NCBI GenBank assembly: GCA_039096225.1
Contig: JBBPEB010000014.1
Span: forward strand, 2,306,501 to 2,370,500
Direction: 5' to 3'
Origin: Blastocystis sp. Blastoise
Taxonomy: Eukaryota > Sar > Bigyra > Opalinata > Blastocystidae
Length of the DNA: 64,000 nucleotides
Position 1 is the first letter of the stretch. Each line of letters opens with the position of its first letter. Of this stretch, positions 55,645 to 64,000 are shown piece by piece. Both the position numbers and the translations under genes were made by a program. Below the pieces are notes generated by a model, which saw only the letters and a program-made list of their open reading frames with translations, did not search any database and was not told the origin of the DNA.

Positions 55645-58480
55645 ATTTAAAGTCAATTTTTTAGTCAAATACTAAAAATTCTCATAAAAATTCATTTTTA
55701 AATTTGTTTTTTAATTTTTATGACTCAGTACTAAAGTAACAAGTTTTAACAATTATATATTACACTATTGACACAACATTATTGTATCCCACTACTTTCA
55801 GGTTTTAAAAAATTACTCATTTTTGTCGACTCTCTGATCTGTTGACTAACTCGTCTAAAAACTATTGATTATAACTTAAAACATTTTTATAATACATAAT
55901 TAACTCTGAAAATCACTTTTTAAAAGATTTTTATTTGATTCTGAGGAAAAGTAGTTTTTTTAGAAGTTTTGACATACTCTTTGTATGCGGAACTTTAAGT
56001 CATGATAGAATAAAATGAAAAAAGTCTTTTAAAACTCTTATGTCGTCTGATATATAATAAAATAAAAATAGACTCAGTTTTGAACAATAAAATTATTCCC
56101 GTAAATATTTTAAAAAATCAAAACTCTGGTCTGACTGCCCATGGAATAAATAGGCTCGGTTCAATTTTTCAGTGTAAAAAAAATATAATTTTTTGACTTT
56201 TTGGCTGAATTTTGGTTCTGAGCCATAGAGGTCAGCTGATTGACTTTTAATTACATTTATGACTCTGAGAGGGTCTTCACTTCAAACACAACTATAAAAT
56301 ATTTTAAAATATTGACCCCATTATTTGTCGGAATTGCGACTTTAAAATAAAGAAAAACGTTTTGGATATTGTGTGACCCTCAATAAACAAAAAATAATGT
56401 CAATTCTTTATTAAAATATGTCTAATAGGGTTTTTAAAGTCTAATAGAACGTCGTCTTAAAAATTTTGTGAAAATTTTCATTTTTTTGCCTAAGTCTTTT
56501 TTTTATTCAAATTTTATTGGCTGAATAAGTTCTGAACGAAAATTAGCCAATCAAAAACCTTCAAAAACTCAAAAGTGCCTACCAGTGAAATGTAAATTAG
56601 GAACTGTACACTCTGATTTAACTAAGTTTATTATGAGTTAAGATCAATCATATAACAAAATATACCTAAAGATATCAATCCTAAAATACAAAAAAGAGCA
56701 ACAAACTGTTTCATTTCCTGTTAACAAAAAAAATACTTAAAAAAAGTAATTTTTGTTAGTTTTTAGGCTTGACATTATTTAACTAAAAAAAATGGTCTTA
56801 GTTGTTTTGCTTTTTAATCGAATGATATCCACAATACGACTGGCTCAAATATGTCAATGACATAGAGTTTCACATAAAAAAACATATATGTTTCTTAGGT
56901 AAATTTTTAGTACTTTCTTTTAGTAATGTAAGTTTTTTTAAAAGAGATTTCTTCAATTCTATTAAATTAGTATAACAGACTATTAATCCATTAATATATG
57001 TGATTCAATATTTCTCTATTAAAAAGATAATTTGTTAAAACCATCAAAATGATGTTTATAATAACGAATGATCCTGAAGAATAACTATGACAGTTGGGTT
57101 TTTTGTAAAGTTTAATTCACTTAAAAAAGATATATATAGCATATTATATTTTGAACATTAAATTTCTTATGCAAAAATGTTAAAAAGGATTCCATAAAAA
57201 GAAACTTTTTTAGTGAAAACTTTTTTTAGTTTTTCTTTATTCTTTTGTATAGAGTAAATATTAATATTTTTTACAATATGTTTAGTTAATGAAGGCCTCA
57301 AATGATAGAGTAGAGTTGATTGTAGTTGTTCTTGTTAAACATTTAAGTAGATAGGAAATGTTGACTTTCGGTTTATTAAAGGGTTGTAAATTGTATTTAA
57401 AATAATGTATAGAGATAAAATATAAAGAAAATAGTTTTATTATAATGATAATTATAAAAGAATATTAAAAAATAGAACACAGATTGTTGTTAAAAATTGA
57501 TTTACGGTAAAAGTTAACTGAATCAGAATAATTTTGTTGAATTTCTTGATTAAAACTTTTGTTTTTTAAACTTTCTCTTTTAATTATTATTTTTTGCTGT
57601 AATGATTTAATTAGATTTAATAGATTGAATTACATTAAAGCAAGATATCCCTCTTCAATGTCTAATGTTTATTTTAGACTTTATTTGAGTTAATTGCATT
57701 GGTGTTTAGAAGTCAAATTTATTTGAGATTGGATCTTTTGTTATGTTCTGAAATTCTTCAGTATAACATTTCAAATGAGATATTAAATCAAAAAATACTT
57801 TTAGTATATATTAGTTTTCTTAATTAGTTATATTTATTTAATATGCGTTTATTTTATAGTATTTAAATGAATACAGATCATTTGATGTATTTATTATGAT
57901 TATTAATTGATATTAGTATTGATTCTTTATGAATTAGCTATAAATTTTTTTTATATTTTATAAATTTTTATTTCATTGATTTTATTATTAATCTTTTGTA
58001 ATTTTATAATAATAATATTATATATATGTAGATTTATGATTTAAAAACAAATAGAAAAATATAAAAGTATATATATTATTATACTCATTAAATATATATA
58101 TGTATTTCATGATAATATTTGATTCTATATAAAGAAAGATATAAGGTTTAATTCCGAATACGTGTTATATATGGAGTTAAAAGATAAAGTAGTGTCGGTT
58201 TTCTATATATTTATAACTAGTCATGTATTATTAAATGTAGAAATAGTAGAAATTACAAAATGTCTTTCTTAAATGTTTTTTTTAAATAAAGTATATATAT
58301 ATACTATTTATTAGTATTATTGATATAGAACTTTAATGAAAAAATTAAGCCCTGTTAAAAAATTTTAAATCTAAACTTTATAATAATAAGTATATATATT
58401 GGAAATATAATAAAAATATATATTATATATATTATATATACATATTATATTTATTGATAAATTTACAAAAATAATAAATC
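55645..58480. other. AT-rich intergenic region
   Basis: Somewhat GC-richer between 55.7 and 56.7 kb, with repeated words like GACTC and TTGAC, but no open frame, splice series or RNA fold could be supported. Confidence 0.5.
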
Positions 58481-58489
58481 TTATAGTAT

Positions 58490-59220
58490 ATATATGCAGG
58501 TTTGTTTCAAATCATTTGGGTTATAATATGTTGAAGATGGATATTGATTTATATGAAGAAGAAGAAGAATAAGAAGAAGATCGAAATAAGAGAATAGAAA
58601 TTTGTATGAAAAGAAGAGTAATATGAGTAGATGAAAGATCATAGATGGAAATAAGAATGAAATGAGAATGGAACAGAGATAAGAATAAGAAATATATATG
58701 TAATAGAAGAAGAAGGAAAAAATGAGAATAACCAATTTTAAATGAGAAAGATAAGGAATGGGCAAGGATAAGAATAAAGATAATTTCATAGAAAAGGAAA
58801 GGAGATGAAGAAAGAGAAGTAAAAGTAGAAAGTGTATAGAAAGAACATGTAGATGAAGAAATAAAAGGAATGGAATGAAAATATATATAATTGGAAGGAG
58901 ATGAGAAAGGAAGTAATGATATAAAAAGGAAATGAAAAAGAAGAAGAATAAAGTGATGAAAATGAAGAAGAGTAGGTAATGATAAGAGAAGAAGAACCAG
59001 TAATAATTAATAGAAAGGAAAGAAGAAAGAGAATGAAAAAACTGGAATATACTATAAAGGAACATGAAATAAAACAGAGTATTAAGAATAACTATAACTG
59101 TTTTATGTAACATAAGAATATAAAATAAGTAGAATTAGGAGAGAAGAGTGAATAGAAGAGTGAAAGTGAGAAAAAGACAAATATAGGACAAGAGGAGAAA
59201 ATAAGAATGAAGAAAAATAT
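58490..59220. repeat. Purine-rich low-complexity tract
   Basis: The + strand is dominated by GAA, AGA and ATA words for about 700 bp, the complementary skew to the tract at 1-2545. A minus-strand open frame of 210 codons here is Phe/Leu/Ser/Tyr-rich by composition only and is not called as a gene. Confidence 0.75.
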
Positions 59221-60920
59221 ATATAAAAATTTTGGATATATATATATAAATAAAAATGAGAATAATTAAAAATAAATTTGCTCAATAAATATATTGAATG
59301 ACACTAATCACAAAGATAAATAAAAATGATTCTCAATAATAAAGAAAATACTACGACGTAAACAAAGTATAATAAGGTAATGTTATATATATATACCATA
59401 TAAAAGAGAAACCAAGAATATAGTGATCCGAAAAGCAAGAATTAGACTCTATAGCATTACAATAAATTATATAAAGTATTATATAATAATGGTTATAAAA
59501 AATATATAGAAATAAAAATATATATATTTACAATCTGAATATAAATCAAGCCAATCTATATCAATAATGAATATTTGAACTTTTTAGATAGTTTATTTGG
59601 CAAAGAAATTTACTTTATTATATTATTTAAGACAAATCTATCGATACAATTAAGTTCTTTTTTCCTAAAAGATTTAAAAGTCATTCAGTTAGCATGATGA
59701 GTCAATTATGACTATCTTAGGAAGCCTAAAGAAATGGTTTTGTGTAGTGACGTCACATCATCCCATTTATAACAACAAAACAATAGCTGATCATCTAGTT
59801 CAACCAAACTGCATCACCTAGATAAGCTCATATTAGAAGATGGAGACAGACCAATGCAGATTAATTCAACAATGGAGACTGCAAGACACTCTAATATACT
59901 TCTAGGGCCTATATAAAGATAAATATATGCTTAAAGCATACAAAAACGAGATTAATCATATTTTTATGGGATTATTGAAACTTCACAATAAATTAATTTA
60001 TTAAATTCTATTGGGATCTTAATAATTCTTCTTTTTATTGATTATTATTTTATTTAAATACTTTAAGCTGTTTTTCTTTCTCTTGATGTCTTGTTGTTAT
60101 TGTTGGAATATATATTTAAGTAAATAAGATTAGTTAATTGGTTAATTATTTATAGAGTATTGAATACAATAAAACTGATAATTTCAGTCATAAGGAAATC
60201 GTTATACTTGATGAAATTAACAAGAATGAGTTGCATATACGATAGTCATTTGATTGAGTAAATTAGTGGAATTATGAGAAAAACTAGGTTTATGTGTGTT
60301 TAAATTTAAATTCTATATTGTTTTGAATAGGTCTTTTAGTAAACAAATCATTTATGATAGAGTTACAAGCAAAATTGATTTTTCTTATTGATATGTTGAG
60401 TTAGAATATCGTTATTTTATTTTTCTATAAATAATTTGAATTTTCTTCTGACATATTTATCCAGATGCTAATTAGAATAGTTTTCTAGGTAATATAAATC
60501 TGTTTAAGTTCTTCAAAAGTATTAAAAAGTAGTTTATAAATGTTAGAAATGATTATTAATGTCAATCATGTTAATACTAACAATTAAAATCACTTCTAAG
60601 AGTATAAACAAAGAATGCATTGTTCGTTTATAGTCTTCAAGCTATTATTGATGAATATTTATATTTTATTTGTGTCTAGAATGGATCAATAAGATGATAA
60701 ACAGAATGAATTAATGAAGAGAAGATTCTAAGTGAATGTAATTGTGAATGTGTTGTGTGTTAAGTAAACGTATCTAAAAACATTATATACAAATGACAAA
60801 CGATTCATAGAGTTTATTTAATTACTTGAAACTCAACATAACGAATTAATTTGATACATATGAATGAAACTATCTATAGAGAAAAAATATTTATAATTTT
60901 CCAAAAAACATAATAAATGA
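59221..60920. other. AT-rich intergenic region
   Basis: A GC-richer block at about 59690-59900 on the minus strand begins after a TATATAG acceptor-like end and could be an exon of a non-coding transcript. Nothing firmer is visible. Confidence 0.4.
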
Positions 60921-60988
60921 CCTTAGATCAGGAATTGAACCTGATAACAATCTATGAATGATTGTTACTGACCATATTCAGTCTAAGG
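60921..60988 (-). ncRNA. tRNA-like cloverleaf RNA, copy B
   Basis: 68 nt with the same fold as copy A. Acceptor is CCTTAGA with TCTAAGG, D-like stem CTGA with TCAG, and an 8-bp anticodon-like stem TAACAATC with GATTGTTA around ATTCATA. The T stem is TCAGG with CCTGA around TTCAATT. A B box (GGTTCAATTCC) is intact and a T6 run follows on the transcribed strand at 60908-60903. Read literally, the loop would place TCA at the anticodon positions, but T37 and the lack of a variable loop argue against a normal tRNA. Confidence 0.7.
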
Positions 60989-63900
60989 AATATTAATTAT
61001 ATGAATATAACTCTATGTACATTTAACAGAAAAGAAACTATAAAAAAAATTATATATATTGTATATAAACGATTACTAAAGAACCTATATAATGAAAGAC
61101 TGTAGAATAAAAAGATTTAGTAGAATATATAAGGAATATAAGTATAATAAAGAATATAATAAAAAAAAGCGATTAACATAAAATCAATATTGTATAATAT
61201 ATACATATATATATATAGACAGGAAAAATGTAAGAGATATCTTCTATAATAGACAGTAAGAGAATGAAAAGAATAAAAAAAATATATATATGTCTGAATC
61301 GGCTATAATTAAGTTTAGAATATATATATTATTATAAGAGAAATAAAAAATATAAAGTAATATTTATATATAGAATACTTAATCAACAATATAATAATAG
61401 TTTTTATAAATAGTCTAGATTTTATTGGTATAATTAATAATATATATAAAGAAAAAAAATCTTATTGTAAAATAATAACTAGAGAATATATAACAAGGAT
61501 TAAATATATATTAAAAAAGGTTGAATTCTATATACAAAAGAGTATTTGTTTTAGATCAATCCTATATATATATAAATGTGTATGCAGAAATAATAGTATT
61601 AAAAAAGAAACCTATATATATATATATAATTCTAATCTTATCTGAAATCAAATGAAAGCCACTGTTAAAGACTATATATATGAAATCTAGATAAAAAATA
61701 TTAACAATTCAAAATTAATTAAAAAATTTTTATATACGAATTATGTTACGATTATATAAACATAAGAATATATATATATACAATAATAATAAACAAAAGA
61801 GTTCAATATATAGCATACCTTAGAAACACGAAAGGATAACTTCTCTATAAATGTCATTATATACACATTATATCATCATTAACTATAAATAATTATATAA
61901 GATTATTATCTCTAATATCTATATATAATAGTCAAATAATAAGTGTATATGAAATATAATAGTCATATAAATATTAAACTATATAAACTATTTGAATAAT
62001 ATAAAAAAAGAATCCTCTAAACATTTATAATAATAATAATAATAATATATATACTAATAACAATATCACACTATATATATATAACTATATACCTTCTATA
62101 CATTGAAATTAATAAGTATAAATTTCATAATATAAGAATAAAATATCATTCTATATATAAATAAAATTAATATATAAACATATATATATTATAAAATAAT
62201 AAACACCACAATATATTTGATAAAAAATAATATATTAGAAATATATGAATGTAATATATATATACCTAATCACGTAGTATTATTGATGTAGAGTCACTGA
62301 TTAAATATCTATAATAATAGTATATATACATATATATAGAGTAAAAATAATATATAAATTAATATAAAATATTTAAAAAATTGATGAGTCATAATATATG
62401 TTTATATATAATAAAAAATTTATTTTATATTTATATTGAATTGTTTTGTGTCTATACATTAATAACCAATATATATATATAAGAGAAAGAGTGTAATATA
62501 TATATACCTTTTGTAAAGTAACTAAATAATCTAATTTAATCATTATTATGTCTATATAGTAATTATAAAATATATAAATATAATATATATATATAATAGA
62601 ACCTCAGTCATAAGGAAATAAAAACTATAATAAAAATTTAATTTAATAAATATATATATAAATTTAATAAAAATAAATAAATAGATACTCTTCAAGTATG
62701 TATATATATTAAGATTTTTTCTATATATAATCATTATTAATTCACATATTAAATATAAAGAATAATTCTTAATATATATATATATACACTCAAGGAGTCG
62801 ATGATGGTGATAAAACCAAATAGTTTCAAGAATTCTAAACCAATAATCAGTCACCATTTTTCTAATAAAATATAAAACCACTTGAATATCTAGAAGGACA
62901 TAGACATCATTTTCTTAGTAATGGAGACCAATTGTTTTTTTATTTTTAATAATTTCCTAAAAATAATTGAATATTAAAATAAGATATCACGTAACATATC
63001 ACTAGAGCATTCACCAAAGAATGTTCTCAACGATGAAATGTCCATCATTACGTTTTCTTCCAATATCGAGTAACCAATGCTATCAGTCTATTTACACCAG
63101 TTTTTTAAACCTATATAAATAATATTAAATCAAATAAACACATACTTTAAAGAATGAATCACCAATTGGTTTATTATTTAAATTCATTTCAATTCTAATC
63201 TATCATAATATACCGAATAAAACATACTATAAATATAAATAATAAAATAACACTCTATAAAATTAAATAATCCACATAATAATATTTAGATAATATTTTT
63301 TCTTAGGAATTCATTTAAGCTGATGCTGAAAATTGCTTTCACGGATTGAAAGCAATCTAAAAGACTCCAAGAATAAGGACCATATCAAAGAAGACTTTTT
63401 TTCCCATACTTTGAACGTGGAATTTAAAAAAAACCCATTTTTTAAATTTGCTTATATCTCTATCCATATTGTGTATTCATACTTATTAAATATGTATATT
63501 TATATTTAATTATAATAGCAATACAAAACAACTTTAGAACAGAGAAAGAATTTCTTTTATTAACATTATTAACAAAATACTATCGAATTTATTATTTATT
63601 GAATTTCAGTAATGTTTATTATAATAGATATATAAATAAAAAGATAGCACAGTCGAATTAGTGCTTATTGATGTATTGATTTTAGTGTAATTCCTCATTA
63701 AATCTGATATATTTTTTCTCAAAGAAGGATGATATATTCATATACGTTTTTAAAACAATAAATCTCTATTCAAATAAAAAAATAGAAGAAATATCTCTGA
63801 AAATGTCTGAATAATTATAATCATGAAAATTCTTTAATATCTTACTAACAAATACAATAAATTCACGAATTTATTATATAAAAAAAATACAATTTTTTTT

Positions 63901-64000
63901 CTTTGTTATCTCAATGATTTATTATATTTTTATTATATTATAGTCATTAAAAAGGTGTTTATACGTTATTTATATAGATTATCGTATTTTGAGTATAATA
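60989..64000. other. AT-rich non-coding region with splice-like boundaries
   Basis: Several 25-90 nt blocks are flanked by TATAG and GGTATAT on the minus strand, for example near 61815-61840, 62268-62312 and 63010-63112. They hold no shared reading frame. A 9-bp hairpin, ATTGCTTTC with GAAAGCAAT around 7 nt, lies at 63332-63356. No gene is called. Confidence 0.4.

Noticed and set aside
58481-59113. Minus-strand 210-codon hydrophobic frame
   Set aside because: Purine-rich tract on the other strand explains it; amino-acid content is purely compositional.
60921-60988. Calling copy B a UGA-decoding tRNA from its TCA loop triplet
   Set aside because: The loop has T37 and the structure is non-canonical; genes here use TGA as an ordinary stop (for example the TGA readings that close alternative frames), so no recoding is supported.
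63332-63356. Hairpin ATTGCTTTC/GAAAGCAAT as a terminator or RNA gene
   Set aside because: An isolated 9-bp stem with no repeat elsewhere and no adjacent gene; it may be chance.

Overview
This is nuclear DNA from a very AT-rich eukaryote, not a prokaryote or organelle. Genes are interrupted by dozens of 33-110 nt introns made almost only of A and T (donor GTATAT, acceptor TATAG). Proteins carry Asn and Ser runs, and the gaps hold TA, AAT and CTAT microsatellites. BTB/TLDc proteins and large modular surface proteins suggest a free-living or anaerobic protist (an amoebozoan, for example) or an early-diverging fungus. The sequence alone does not settle the lineage.

Layout. 1-2545 is pyrimidine-rich low-complexity DNA. 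A 68-nt tRNA-like cloverleaf lies at 2769-2836 (+). A short-exon spliced locus runs from about 4.7 to 5.4 kb (+), and three 73-bp tandem repeats lie at 5684-5890. A BTB/T1-TLDc gene (6102-7643, -) and a BTB plus LRR-like gene (8721-12445, -) follow. One giant gene fills 13401-32160 (-). The same two-gene pair then appears again in inverted orientation (35118-38805, + and 40119-41656, +). A 2,372-residue type I membrane protein gene occupies 42252-49846 (-). A second short-exon locus lies at 50122-50496 (-), a frame-broken Asn/Ser-rich gene at 52452-54916 (-) and a 97-residue secreted-protein gene at 55122-55644 (-). The rest is mostly AT-rich non-coding DNA with a second copy of the cloverleaf at 60921-60988 (-).

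The most notable observation is in the giant gene. By my hand splicing it has about 63 introns and encodes about 5,140 residues: signal peptide, unique N-terminal region, a long series of beta-sandwich-like units, a long Cys-rich array, one membrane span, and a Ser/Asn/Lys-rich cytoplasmic tail. Six of its introns look like U12-type AT-AC introns. Their donors are ATATCC or ATATCT, the branch sites are TTTCTTAAT or TTTCTTTAAT, and each ends in AC. All six restore the reading frame. The organism should therefore possess a minor spliceosome.

Functionally, the two large genes encode presumed cell-surface proteins, in adhesion, recognition or carbohydrate binding (inferred from architecture only). 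The duplicated BTB genes look intracellular. All exon limits were worked out by hand from reading frame and splice signals and have not been tested against transcripts.
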